Shown: positions 12,545 to 25,193, counted from the stretch's first letter. The stretch is 64,000 nt of DNA from Haplosporangium gracile (GCA_015499985.1 JAAAUF010000041.1:1755-65754); one strand, 5' to 3'. Numbers and translations: made by a program. The notes: generated by a model not told the origin, from the letters alone.

Positions 12545-13947
12545 GATCGTATTTGTATCCTCGACTTTTGGTTCAGTTCCTGACCGTCCTCGTTTTTCTA
12601 TTTGATATGGACGTTGTTCTTTCAGAGTGAAGACCGAAAGAAAAACGCTGAAAGGTTACGGACTGCTGCCTTGAAAAAAAAGAAGGGAGGAAGGAAGGGA
12701 GGAAGGAAGGAAGGGAGAGGATAAGAGACGTGAAAAACGAAAACGATAAAGGCAGAATGAGAGAGTGAATAAGAGAAAAAAATGAAATGGCTACGAAGAG
12801 TGATCAGTTCATTAAGTCCCCGGGCTGGCTGTCACTCTTATCATCCTGGTAACCAGTTTCTAATATGGTACACTCTTGTCATGTTCATCTCTTCAGCACA
12901 GATATTCCTTTCTTCTCATTGGACCATGGTCCATTTGACAAACACCTTTGCTGTTGTTGTCGTTCCCTCAAATAAGGGAGGGGAGACATCTTAAAGTAGG
13001 AGTACGGCCAGGGGAGGGCAGGAACAAGGAGTGAAAGAAGAAGAAGGAGAGATGCCGGTTACTTGGAGTATCTTGACAAAATTCACGGAGGTAGTCCCAC
13101 ATCGCCTGCCCTTTCACCACCCTCTCATAGATGCCCACCTCTAAGTTACATGCATGGTTCCATCACCATCTCTTTTTACCATACTCTTTTTTCTTCACCC
13201 TTTTTATACTTCTTTGTGAATACATCCCGCTATTAATGCTCCATTACGACGCGCTTTCCCTCCTCCCGGCGACACATTTTGGACAAAAAAAAAAAAGCAA
13301 AAAGGAAGTATTTCTTGCCGTTTACTCCACGCCTCCTCAACCATTTTTTTTTTTTGCACACAACCACTTCGCACAGATCCCGTCCTGCCAGAAGGCATGT
13401 GTAAGAAACGATCCGTGTACATTTTTCCAGCAGCTGCTGCAGCCGCCACCGCAGAGCCTCCCTCCCTTGGTTTGTCCGGACGAAGGCGCGCGCCTCGGCG
13501 TTTTCTGTTTTCTTCTTTTTTGCTTGCGCTTTGGGCATAAAAGTACTCTTCCACTCCTCTCTCCATCCTTTCACAAAGCATGTGTAACAACGCTAGAATC
13601 ATGCGAAAATAAGGAACAAACAAACAAACAAACAAACAAACAAACAAGCAAACAAACAAGCAAACAGAGAAAGTTAGAAAAGGGAGTGAGCAGTGGTAGG
13701 ATTACCCCTGTATAACATAGACATAGAGCTGCTTGAGTGTGAGAATAATCATAGAGCAGATTCTACCCATAATGAGGTACAAGGGGTATGTTTTGTTTAT
13801 TGAGTGCTTTTATGGACGTGAAAAAATGGACAAGAACGAAAGATGCAAATGGTGTTGGTGGTGGTGTCTGGATGAGTAAGAAATGCAGGAAGAAATAGTA
13901 AATGTTACGTGAAAATAAACAAAGAAACAGAACGAAAACAGGGACAT
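12545..13947. other. 1.4 kb intergenic region (DUF3712 promoter side, MATE 3' flank)
   Basis: Holds GGAA-rich tracts (12680-12720), poly-A/poly-T runs and a (CAAA)n microsatellite. Open frames on both strands (for example 13131-13715) are low complexity. I see no supported gene. Confidence 0.5.
13615..13666. repeat. (CAAA)n microsatellite
   Basis: About 12 tandem AAAC/CAAA units, two of them changed to CAAG, in the 3' flank of the MATE gene. It creates an artificial CLFV-repeat frame on the minus strand. Confidence 0.9.
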
Positions 13948-16900
13948 TTACTCCTCATCATGGCCGGTCGGCTTGGCAAGGGTATCGTTGCGTTCCTTGC
14001 ACTTGATGACCTCAGCCCTCCAGTTCGTCTTGAAGATCACAAACAACTCTCCCAATCCAACCATCCAGAGCGCCACACACAGTGCCGACCACAAGCCCTT
14101 GAGACCCCACTCCAACTTGAACGCCAGGAGGTATCCGACAGGGAAGGCGACCAAGTAGTACGCAATCAAGTTCAAGTAGGCGCCCAGATGTTGCAATCCG
14201 ACACCGCGAAGAACTCCACCGCCAACACCAGCAAGACCGTCGCTGATCTGGAATAGCGCAACCAGGGGTAGGACCATGGCGACGGTGTTGACAACATCGG
14301 CATCGTCGCTGAAGAGGCGACCCCAACGGTCCTTGAAGACAATCAGCATGGTCGAGTTGACCATTCCAAAGATAATTGACAATGCAATCGAGACACGGGC
14401 AGCGACCTTGGCAGAACGAGCATCGCCCAATCCAATCAAGTTTCCGACACGGTTCGAGGCAGCGATCGAGATACCAAAGGGCACCGTGTACAACAATCCA
14501 GACGTCTGGACAACAACCGACTGAGCAGCCAGGGCAACCGTTCCGAGGTACGAGGCGGCCAACGAGACGACCTCAAAAGCCCACCACTCTGTGCAGACCA
14601 TCATCACACCAGGAAGCGCCAGCTTCAAGAAGGCGGGCCAACCAGTCAAGCAGTCCCGGCTCCAGCCACCCCAGCCTTGGTATCCATCGACAAAGCGAAT
14701 GTAGAGCAACAACAGGATCAGCATGTTCCAGTACGAGATTGACGTAGCAAGTGGTGCTCCGATGTATCCCATGCCGATGTACTTGTTCCAGACGAGGGTG
14801 TAGTTGAGGACAACGTTGATGGGCGAGGCAATGAGGAGGACATAGGTACTGGCATGCATGTTTCCCTGAGCCTGCAGGTATTTCTTGACACACTCAAAGA
14901 TCAAAAAGGCGGGAGCACCGGGCAAGAGACCTCGCAAGAAGAGCGCCGCGTGCTGCGCAAGAGCTTCCTCCTGGCCCAAGAGCATAAAGACGTACTCGGA
15001 TGAGAGCCAGACACCGGCAATGGGAACAAAGAGAACCATCAGCACGAGGATAGCACGTTGGAGATGGAGTCCGAGAGTGTGGGGGTGGTGGCTGGTGTAG
15101 GACTGGGAGCAGAGGGTATCCAGGGCCGTGGCTGTACCGAGCGAGACCGACCAGCATGTCACAGCGGCGAACATCGAGGCCAAGGAAGAGGCAGCCAATT
15201 CTATTTTGTGCGACAAATAAGAGTGTGAGAAAGTGGGCATAAGGAAGGTTAGTAGGTAATCAATGAGGCCAAATTCGATTGATTCAATCCAATCCATGGG
15301 AAGGGTGCCTAGACACAACTAGACCATTGGATCTGCTACTGCTGTTCCCCTTTCAAGGAATTCTTATCGCCACTATGCTTCTTTTTCGAGATGATGTGAT
15401 TTGTCTAGCTGTCATTGCCTAATGCCGTTTTTGCGAGAGAGAGGGAGTAGCCCAGTTCTGCCTTCCTTTTCCCCTTTGCTTACCATCCTACAGTCCCAGA
15501 ACGAAATATTGTTGGCCGTTGCATGTGAGCATGAGCGACTACTTTTTCCCTTTTCCCTTTTCCCTTTTCCCTTTTCCCTTTTCCCTTTTCCTTAGTGCAC
15601 TTTTGTCCTTAACCTCTATTTTTTTACGACATGGCCCATGCACTTTTTTTTTTATCGACCTGGGCCCTTCTACAACCCCGTTCACGTATTTGACATGATT
15701 GGTGCGATCGTAATCAAAATCAGTGCTGGCTTCATTTTTTTTTACTGCCCAGCCTGTTTTCCCTTCCTCTCCTCACATTCTTCCATTCCATCCTCACTTT
15801 CCGCGCGTGAAAACATATCCCCATTCCCCCAGCTGTCTTTTCTAACAAGAGAACAATTGAACGAAAGACAAATAGATATTTCCTCCTCTCCATCAACTCA
15901 ATCCTTCCCTGCTCTCTTTTGCTTCTTTTTGTCTCTCCGTCTCCCCATCTTTCATATGTCGTGATTGTTAATAAAGCAGCGCTCGTTCCCCGCTGACCAT
16001 GAATGTAGTTGTTGTGTTTTGTTGGCATTTCCTGTTATTTGCGCTTCTTGAGATCCCTGCCGATGACAGCGGTGGTAGTTTTGCGTTGACAGGATAGTTT
16101 GTGGTAGTTTGCCGGATAATTTTAACAGAAAAGGATTTGGTCCGATTTTTTGTCCATTTTGCTGGTGGATTGTGCTCTGTGTTAGATGACGAATATGACG
16201 AATACACTTCATTGCATAAATCCCTCCATCATTGCTGTTCTTCCTGAATGCAACACAATCCTTCTAACAAGAAAAAAAATTAAAGAGCGCAAAAAAAAAG
16301 TGGATCTCTGATTTCTTTTTACTTGTGCCACCCTTTCCCTTCCCTTTTCTCCACGTACTACTCCTTCCTCCCTTCCTTTTCCTTTTTGTCCTGTGTTGAA
16401 TCCCCTTCTTCTACTCATCCCTCTTTCTCCTTTTCCTCGCATATATTTTCCCTCTCCGCCTTATCACATCATTAAGCGCCAGGCCACATGCGAAAAAAAA
16501 AAATATGAAGAAAAATAAAAGTGCAAAGGAAGAAAAGCAGAAAAAGAATAAGAAAAAAAAACTGCCAGGATCGTACGCTTTTTGATCAACATACACAAAA
16601 GAGCAACCACGATAAAACAAGAGATGAATCTCTTGCATGATATGCATTGGAGAAAGGAGAGAAAAAGGTTTGGTGTTTGTGTATGCAAGGTACTGTATAG
16701 CAGTAGAAATACTGGAGTCTTGTGTCTTTTCTGTGAGTAAGAAAGTATGAATGGGACGACACAGGAGCGGAGTTTTTCGTTTTTTGCCTCTCAATGCGGC
16801 TGCGTTGAGAGCGAAAAAGGGAGTTAAAAAGAAAAACAAGAGAAACCAAGGCAACCTACCAATGGATCCAAGATGGCCAAGAGAGACCAAACTGGCGAGC

Positions 16901-17391
16901 TGGAGCGAGTTTTGAAGGATGTAAGTGAGAACGACTGGAGCCGAATACCGCAGCAAGATCTTGAACTCTCGCACAGTCAGGTCGCGGATCGACATGTACT
17001 GGCCCGAACTGCTGCTGTTTCCTTGCTCGAGCAGGGTGTCGGTCGAGGAGACCGATGTGCCGTGGCTGTGGTGGTTGTTATTAGGGTGATAGTCATCTTC
17101 GTCGTCATTGTTGTTGTGGATAGAGGTATAGGAACCAGGATGGTTCTGGATGGGTGCCTTGGTGATCAGAGGAGACCGTTCGGAGATAGTAGACAGTCCT
17201 GGACCGCCGACCGCAGCCAAATAGTTGTTATTGTAGTTGTTATGGTTGTTGCTGTAAGCCGGTGATGGAGAGGTTGCCCTTGATGGTACTGCTGAGCCAG
17301 TGGCAAAAGTATTGTTGTTGCCGTTGGGTGGGCTTGGAGGGAAGGCATGATCATAGGCCTGCTCGAAGGAGTGCTTGGGGAAGGAAGACAT
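13948..17391 (-). CDS. MATE-family multidrug/toxin extrusion transporter
   Basis: Polytopic efflux transporter of the MATE family, 594 residues, in two exons: 17391-16860 and 15200-13948 (phase 1 junction). The first exon encodes a cytosolic Asn/Ser/His-rich tail of about 135 residues and the first transmembrane helix (VLTYILQNSLQLASLVSLGH). The second supplies the remaining helices with MATE signatures such as GTATALDTLCSQSY, the long helix with PGAPAFLIFECVKKYLQAQG, and SNRVGNLIGLGDA. The splice GSI|ELAASSLASMFAAV matches the uninterrupted family sequence, so no exon is missing. The intron (15201-16859) is 1659 bp, far longer than others here. An in-frame ATG at 15318 lies inside the intron and would drop the first helix, so I reject it as the main start. 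Substrate unknown. Confidence 0.93.
15543..15591. repeat. (TTTTCCC)n heptanucleotide repeat
   Basis: About seven tandem TTTTCCC units inside the large MATE intron. The unit is 7 bp and is not a telomere repeat. Confidence 0.9.
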
Positions 17392-18965
17392 GATCAGGTT
17401 CGATCAGTTCGACTGGAATACAAAAAAAAAGTGGGCGAATCAGTCGAATCAGTCAATTGCGTAGAGCAAAAGGGTGAGAGGGAGGAGGGAAAGAGTAATG
17501 AACCTCTTTTTGAGCGGCAAAGGTGGTGGCGGTGGAGGTGTGGAATGGAGAGTACTGTAGCAATAGTAGATAGGAAGACCGGGAGTGTAAAAGTGTGAAA
17601 GGGTTAGGAAAAAAAAAGAGAAAAAAAAGGAAGAGAAAAGAAGAAGAAAAAAGTGGAAGAGAACAAAAACGACGTTTTTATAGCGGAAAGGAGACAAGGA
17701 TTTGTGTGCACTGAGCTGGGATCGGATTTTTTGACTTCGGCCATAATGATCAAGATGTGTCCTTTGTTTGTCAGGCTGAGTCGGACCAGAGAGGGAGAGC
17801 AAGTAAAAAAAAAGAGGCCACTGCTGGACTTGAATTTTCCAAATCCAAAATTACTTACTCCAAGTCATGAGAGAGAAGTGAGGAAAGGGAAAATGGGGGT
17901 GGATAGACGCTAACATAGACTTAGCATATTACGACTTTGGGTCAATTAGATGCCGGTGTTTCTGCTCGATTGCACTACAGAAAAAACACAAAACAAAACA
18001 AAACAAAACAATCGATGTCATAGCCATCCATGCTCATCCATCAAAAATCGATCCCATCTTTCTTTTTCGTCCATCCCCTCTCTCTCAACCTCCCCTTCCA
18101 AGAAAAGAAAAATCGGCCGTTTTTATTTTCAGTTGTTTCTTTTTGTCTCTTTTTTTGACACTCAGTCATTGTTGCTTATCCATTGCATATTTTTTCTTCT
18201 TTCCCTTCTTCATTGAATCCCCCCAGTTCATTTTCTTCTCTTTTTATTTCTATTTGCACAGTCCACTCCTCTTCTTTTTCCATCAGCCCTGCTTTACCCT
18301 CCTCAGTCTCCACTGGTCATGAACAGACAGCTAGCCATGTAAACTCTCGCTCTCTCTGTGCTCTATTTCTTCAATCGAGATTGAGTCATCCGTCTCGCCA
18401 AAAGGAGAAACAGATAGAAAAAGAGCTTATCCCTGGCGTACCGTTCGTTACACACCTTGGTAATTAGACACCCTCCTGAAGAACCCAGGATGATCTCCAG
18501 TTCTTTCTCTCATTTCTGACCAACCAGAAACCGCCGATTGATCGGAGAACGACGGAGTCTGCTTGGTCTGTGCCCATTCCCTTTCTTCCCTGTTCCTCCC
18601 GTCGTCACCTCTTTTATCTCTTTTCCTAACGCAATCACTCCACCTGTCCGTTTCCCTTATGCCTTCGTTCACTGGATCGATAGACAAAGAGGAACAAATA
18701 TCTGGGTTCCGGGATAACGAGCGACGATCACTATCTAATCATCCCTCTTTGCTTTGGTTGGTTGGAACTGTGGATTCATTGATGAAAGTGAGGGGATATT
18801 TATTATTATGCGGGAGAGGGCTAACAACTAGTAATAGTAAGAGGAAAAGTAGCAAATTGAGCATGAAAAGAGTGAAATGTGTGGAGTGAATGAAAATGAG
18901 AAAAGTAAATTGTACAGGTAGAGAAAGATTAAGAAAAGGTAAGAAAAAAAGGTGGAAGAGAAAAA
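17392..18965. other. 1.57 kb intergenic region (MATE promoter side, HMG-gene 3' flank)
   Basis: Purine-rich just upstream of the MATE start on the + strand (a pyrimidine leader for the minus-strand gene), then T/C-rich sequence at 18040-18310. I see no supported gene. Confidence 0.5.
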
Positions 18966-21900
18966 TTAGGCGCTGACAACGAGGCTGTGCGAAGCGCCAG
19001 GGTGGGCTCGATGGGCATCAACCATATCCACATCATCGCCATATCCACCATTAACATGCGCATGGTCTGCTCCATTACTGCCAACATGATGGCCATTAAT
19101 CCCGCCTTCATGGTTCTCTTCCATCTCGTCATGCGAGTCGCCTTCCTCCTCTTCGTCCTCTTCCTGTTCATGCTCCTGCTCGTTATCATGTTCAAGCTCT
19201 TCATCCTCATCTCCATCGTCTTCATCATCATCGTGGTCCTCCTCGGAGCCATCCATGCGGACATCGTCCTCCTCATCGGGCGAAGTCAAGTCGTCGCCCT
19301 CCATGTCTTCATTCACCATCGCCTGAATGCCCATCTTGCTCTTGGTCGAGTGGTCATTCGTTCCTGACGCTGTTTTAGTCATTGCAGATGTTAAAGGCGC
19401 CATAGCCTTGGCCGTCTTAGGTGGTCGTCCTGGCTTACCAGGCTTCTTCTTGGCCAGTGCACCATCATCTGATCCGTTCTATGAAGTTAAAAATTAATTG
19501 GTGACAAATTAAACTCATGTCCTCACTTTGTAAGGTATGTCAATTTCCAAATGAAAAGACACTGTATTGTCAACTTACTTGTGCAAGTTTGTGCTCGTGC
19601 TGGTATTGCGACATCTCATCCAAGTATCGCTGTCTGTCCTGAATAGCCAACTCAGAGTAAATCTAATAGGCGACATGGTGCAAAAAGGATATGTCAGTGG
19701 ATGTGATTCCACAGTTCAAAAGCCTGTAGAGAGTAGAGGTGTACAAGTCCAACGTGCGCCGAATCCACATAGTTGTCCACGGTTGCTGCGTTGTGTCCCA
19801 CAAGCAAGGAATCTAAAATGTCCAGAAAATACTGAGTCCATATCCAGCCGGTCGAGCTTTGCCCATGGCGATGTCGATATACAAAAAAAAGTCCTTGATT
19901 TGGCGTTACACAATTCAATTAAAGCAAACGAAATGTAATAGTAAAGTCAAGACTCCGGTTTGAGTGTAGAATACCTTTTTCTCGGTTGAGGGCATTGACT
20001 TCCATTGCTGTCCCAAGAATTTGGTGAGTTCGCTTTGGTTTCCTTCCTTTTTCTCCTCCCTTGCCTGCTGCCGATGCTGCTGTGAAAAGATGAAGAAAGC
20101 ATTGGAGGGGCGCTTGGGGGCAAGGGGGTCCTTACGTCTTTTCTTGACCGCTTTCTTTCCTGAGGGCGAGAGAGGGACAGACTGTGATAGGTCCAGATTG
20201 CCTCCGAGGGAGGACGATGCGCTGTGGAGGACCGACCCAGTGACAGACGATCCACGTGAGGGCGGTGATTTGGATCGAGCGGCGTTCCTGGAAGTGGTGT
20301 GAGACGAGGGTGGAGCGAGGGAGTAGGATGACGCCTGACGGCTGTGGTGGTGCGAGTTTGAGGAGGAGTAAGGGTGACGGTGATGCTTGTGGCGGCTGAG
20401 GTGACGGTGAGGGCGGGAACCTCCGCCGTTCCTGTCGTTGTCGGTGTCCGAGTCGGAAGTGGAGGAGGATGAAGGAGAGGGGTGACCAGTCTGATCAGTT
20501 TGATCCAGGCGATCGAACAAAAAGCTGTGTGGGATATGTGTGCGTGTGCGGGGGATAAAAAAAGATAATAAAGAGACATTTTCTTTGAGGGTCAGTTTTG
20601 GGAAGAGACAGATAGATATACAGTTCATACATATATATATATATATATATATAAAGTGGGCTAGTAAGGATGAATGAGTATTCCCTTCGACCGGGGGTTC
20701 AAATGCGTTGCCCAGAGAGAGAGAAAGAGCGTAGAGCAGGGCAACACGTTGTTTCGCTGTTCCTTATCCATTGCTGTCGCTTTTCACTTCTTTCAATTGT
20801 TTGTAATAATTACCTTCGCTCGACTCGCAGGCGGTGAATATTCTTTCGGGCACGGCTTAATCTAATGTTGAGCACATCATTGTCCTACCAAAACATCATC
20901 GAATGAATGATTTGAATAAATGAATGAAAATACAAAATAGTCAGCGGGGCCGTTGTTTGCTTCAAACTTGCACATGCAGGGGATTTACATATATAACCAC
21001 GCTGCAATGTGAATGATGGGGACATAGAAAACAGATGGCCTGACCCCCCTCCTTTATCGTTCCCATCCAGGGTGAAAACGAGGCGAGAATGAGCGCATAA
21101 ACTGAAAATCGACAACAATAGCAACAAAATAATGTTTCTTTTTTTTTTCCTTGTGCTTTCGTCTACTGTCTTTCCCCTCTTCTCCTTTTTCTTTCTGTTG
21201 TGCGTCCTGTTTTTCGTTGATGACATGATAAACGAAAAGGAAAAGGAAGAGAAAGAAGGACAACAGTAAACAACAGAACAAGAGAACACGCAATATCGAC
21301 TCCTTGTCCTTTTTTTTCGCCTGACCTGCACCCCTTGCCATTCGAACAATCCAAAAGAGACAGCTCACTGTCCCTCTCTCCTGCACCAAGCAAGACCGAA
21401 GCACCAGCCTTACCCACATCCACATCTATGTCCACACAGTACATTATGCACATTATGTATGATGCACAGAGGATTACAAAAAACAACAAAGCAGCAGCTC
21501 ATTTTTTCTCATATCTCCTCGTAATGTGTCATGTCGTTCACCTCACCACCACCTCTACCACGTTTCCTCCCTTGCGTCTTTCCTCTACTTCTCTCCCCTT
21601 TAAGATCCTCCTTTTCTAACTGCTCCTCGTTTTTGTTCATATTGAACGATATATTTTATGCCTATCTTTTTTTTTCTTTGTACTTTCCTTTCTTTTCCTT
21701 TTTGAACAATTGCCTCTCCGCACTCTGATGAGTTGTTGAACAGATCAATTGTTGGTAACCAAAAAAAAAGGGAATAGGAGAAATGACATTTCGAATGATA
21801 ATAACAAAGGAATACGAGGACTTACATCTTCAATGTCTCTTATCCTCTTCTTCAAGTCCTTGTACTTTCGCTTGTATTTGATGTCTAATAAGAAAAATAG

Positions 21901-22547
21901 CCAAAGGGTCAATAATCAAACGACGCGTCTCTCAGATAGAAAGGGCAAAGATTACAGGTGCGAGTACGAAATATAAGAGCGATGCCAGCCATCTCGGTTT
22001 GACGTCAACTGCATGAACCCATAAAATCGAGTGAGGTTCGCTTACCATCGGCAGTAGCGGCCTGAGTATTGGCTTTGCTGGAAGTGGTGTCGGCTGCATT
22101 GGACCCATTTCCTGCGGTCGAGTTGTTATTATTTGAGGCAGAGGTTGCAGAGGGGCCGGCAGAGGTCTTGCCCTGTGTCAATTGAAAGCAGTATAAAGGA
22201 ATATGTGAATTCAACGAAGGAAACAAAAGGATAAAGCAAATAGTTAGTCAATGCATATCCTCTTGGTGATATGCAATCACGAAAACGGAAGCAAGCTCTG
22301 ATAATGTGGTGGGATGGGTAGAATAACATTGTGTTTCCTATTGTTGCGAGAAAGGAGTTTGTGTGTATGCATATGCTGACGAGAGGAATGAATTGATTGC
22401 AGGGCCGAGATGAAGTGAGTTCAGCGAGAGCAAATGAACAAGAAGGGCGACAAGGAACTGTTGTTTATTAAAGGGAAAAGAGAAAAGAAGAAGAGGTGGA
22501 GGGGGTATGCAGGACTGTACCTTGGGCGAGTTAGTGGCCGTTGACAT
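18966..22547 (-). CDS. Coiled-coil + HMG-box protein with acidic tail (Nhp10-like)
   Basis: Nuclear DNA-binding protein of 476 residues in seven exons: 22547-22521, 22172-22046, 21884-21826, 20884-20814, 20524-19975, 19662-19579, 19478-18966. All phases agree. After a low-complexity N-terminus (1-51) comes a basic coiled-coil segment (about 52-100, YKRKYKDLKKRIRDIED then RLSRARKNIHRLRVER). Next are a Ser/His-rich linker and an HMG box (about 226-299). The box starts DPLAPKRPSNAFFIF, includes FLGQQWKSM, and finishes on the next exon with IYSELAIQDRQRYLDEM. An AT-hook-like PGKPGRPPK (about 319-327) and a long Glu/Asp tail follow. This arrangement recalls fungal Nhp10, the HMG subunit of the INO80 remodeller; that equivalence is inference. 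The small exons carry the coiled coil and are easily missed by ORF calling. Confidence 0.88.
20631..20653. repeat. (AT)n microsatellite
   Basis: About 11.5 AT units within an intron of the HMG-box gene. Confidence 0.9.
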
Positions 22548-22639
22548 GGCGAGCTGAATGAATTGACCCTTTTAGGAGTAAAAGGGAGTGCAGGTGGTTG
22601 GTGTAGTAGGTGTGTATTATAGGTGTGGCGCAGTGTGAA

Positions 22640-23280
22640 GGGTGAGTGTGGATAGTGAGGTGAGAAGGAAAGAGTAGCAATAATAGGAGTTGAGGTTGAA
22701 GTGAATGTGAGTGAAGTAAGGTCCTGTGAATGTAATGCGAGGAGTAGGGAAGGGAAGGGAAGGGAATGAAGAGAGAGCGAAATGGAAAAGAATAATAAAA
22801 ATAACGGTCAACGACAAAGGCCAGGGGTGGAAGGAGGAAAAGAGAGCAAAGGAAGGAGGAAATGAGAAGGAAGAAAGGGGAGGGTAGGGAAGGAAGGAAG
22901 GAAGGAAGGAAGGAAGGAAGGAAGGAAAGAGTATTTCCACGAGGGAGGCGGGGGACAAGGAAGAGGAAGGGGAAGGGAAGGGAAAGTGAAGTGAGTGAGG
23001 GAGCGAGTGGAAGGTGAGGGAAGTGGATGAGAGTGGAGGTGGAGGTTGGAAGGGAGATTTGAAGGGAAGAGGAAGAAAAAGGAAAGAAAAAGGAGTAGAA
23101 AGTGAACAAAAGGGAAAGATATAAAGATAAAGGAAAAGGAAAAGGAAAAGGAAAAGGAAAAGGAGGAAGAGGAAAGTGGAGCGGATGACGGGTCAGGAAG
23201 AACAGCAACAGAAAGAGAAGGAAAAGAAAGAGAGGAGAAGGGACAGGAAGAACAAGGGATAGAGGATAGGAAATCAAAAT
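22640..23280. repeat. Long purine-rich tract with (GGAA)n and (AAAAGG)n blocks
   Basis: About 640 bp of strongly purine-biased + strand just upstream of the HMG-gene start. It includes a pure (GGAA)n block at about 22890-22927 and (GGAAAA)n at about 23131-23163. On the minus strand it is a pyrimidine leader/promoter. Confidence 0.8.
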
Positions 23281-23970
23281 TAATCGACAACAATAACAAC
23301 AACAACAACAACATCAAAAAGAGGACAAAGAGACAACAAGAAACAACAAAAGGGAATCAAATCAAACAACGAAAGCAATTTCCATTTTCATCGTCATCAT
23401 CATCATCATCGATGTATTCGTATTCAAATCCAAATTCAATTGATTTTTTCTATTTTCTATTTTTCTATTTCCTCGGCTTGCTTTTGATGGGTGATGAAAG
23501 AGTAGAGGGACTCGTGTCATTGACAAAAATTATTTTACACAGAAGGTGTGGGTGTGGGTGGGGGTTATCCAACAAAAGCACACAGGCGAAAGATAGGAAA
23601 CACAAAAGGACGGGTGGAATCAAACAAAGGAAGCAAGAAAGGAAAGGAAAGGAAGAAAAAAAGGGAAGGCGACACAAAACAACAAAAGGGGTTTGCTTGA
23701 GCAAACACGCCCGCTGCTAGACTGTTGGGTTGTGCAGTCAGTCACCCGGTCACTCGAAATCGAAATCGCATCGCATTTCACATCGCGCATCGCATGCCAA
23801 ATTCTACCAGCGTTGTCCTTCTTTGCTGTATTCTATTTTTCTCCTTTTTCGTTTGTTTTCCCTTTAGTTGTCTTGAAAGAATTAAAGAAACACCACAACC
23901 ACAACAACAACCACAACAACAATAGTTATCAGTACCAACGGCATTTGAATCCTGCCTTGCAGTCGCCTCT

Positions 23971-24001
23971 GTTGTTGTTTGTTGTTTGTTGTTGTTGTTG
24001 C

Positions 24002-24038
<37 letters not shown>

Positions 24039-24039
24039 G
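23971..24039. repeat. (GTT)n trinucleotide repeat
   Basis: About 20 near-perfect GTT units, noncoding here. It creates artificial poly-Cys and poly-Gln frames on the two strands. Confidence 0.9.
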
Positions 24040-25103
24040 ATGATGTGAACGGACTAAAGTGAAATAACAAGGCAAGCACAAGCATTGGAGAGAAAAAAAT
24101 GAACAAGTAAGGCTCATTTTCTTCCATCATTTCTATCGTAGCTTCCTTTTCGTTCATGATTGCACATGTGCCCTTGCTCCTTCGTTCTTGTCCCTCGCTA
24201 GTCCTGTTATCAAGTGAAAGTGGGTCCATGTGCAATAACCACAACTCATTTATTGTCTTTTGTTGATTATCATTGTTTTTTCTACAGACTTTGTCTCCTG
24301 CCCCAAGAAAATCAAATAACAAAAAGGAAGGAGGGTAGAGGGGTGATCCGTTGGGCATGGCAACACATGGACCTACGAAACTGCTCATGCTCCGCTTTCT
24401 TTTCCTTTTCTACCCCTCCTCTTCCTTTGATTGCGTTCGTTTCCCGAGGAGGAGGAAAAATAAACCGTAAACAAACCTTTTTCTCCTTTTCGCAAGAACG
24501 TATTTCTCCGCCCATCATCATCCTCCCAAACCATCTCTCAAAGGACATCCTATCCAATCCATTGTTCACCCTTTTTTTTCTTTTTTTTCTTTATTTTTTT
24601 TTTTTATAGTTTTCTGTCTTGGTAGGTACATTCATCTATCTTCTTTACAATCAAATGGCAGCAGCCAGCACCCTCAAGGTGACTTTCGTCCCTTCGTCCA
24701 TTTATCCCACTGTCGGGGACAGGACAACGGGTTAAAAAAAAAATCAATTTTTCTTTTGTTGTTTTGTTTGGCTCCGCCCAAAGGAAAATAATGGATAGGA
24801 GGGAAACACAACGAGAGAGAGGCAAACAGCAAACAATGATACCTAAAAATAAATGAAGGTTGATCTCACTTTTCGTCTGTATTTTTTTCTTTGCCCTCTT
24901 TCCACAAACAAACAGAGGGACGAAGAACAAAGGGTGCAAGGGACAAATGTGGAAAGCGAGAAAGGAGTACAAGAGAGTTCTATGAAGCTATTTGTACATG
25001 GGGAAATAGGAGGCAGCTTAGCAAGGCTTTTTTACGTTCAATTGAAAAAACATGGGAATTGTCCGTTTTATTGTCATTCAATTTTTTTTTTTTTTTTTTT
25101 TTT

Positions 25104-25113
25104 NNNNNNNNNN
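25104..25113. other. Assembly gap (10 N)
   Basis: Ten Ns directly after a run of 22 T. The true gap size is unknown. It lies about 80 bp beyond the stop codon of the EI24-like gene. Confidence 0.99.
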
Positions 25114-25193
25114 TGCTGGATCAGGTACGAAAAAAGCTCCCATTCTTTTTCTCCTGTTGCATCATCATCATCCCTTGCGATTTTCTTCATATT

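Larger units (their letters stand above)
22548..25193. other. 2.6 kb intergenic region, purine tract, trinucleotide repeat and gap
   Basis: Between the HMG-gene start and the 3' end of the EI24-like gene. It contains the purine-rich tract upstream of the HMG gene, a (GTT)n repeat, T/C-rich DNA at 24380-24610 and the assembly gap. All long open frames here are low complexity (Leu/Pro/Ser/Phe). I see no supported gene. Confidence 0.5.

Noticed and set aside
13131..13715. 194-codon + strand frame
   Set aside because: Contains poly-Phe and the (CAAA)n repeat; spacer sequence, not a gene.
15543..15591. TTTTCCC repeats as an internal telomere-like array
   Set aside because: The unit is 7 bp CCCTTTT, not the TTAGGG/CCCTAA telomere repeat; treated as a microsatellite.
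22531..23277. 248-codon minus-strand open frame rich in Leu/Pro/Phe/Ser
   Set aside because: It is the translation of the polypyrimidine tract and overlaps the start of the HMG gene; composition is simple-sequence.
23971..24039. Poly-Cys / poly-Gln peptides
   Set aside because: Both are translations of the noncoding (GTT)n repeat.
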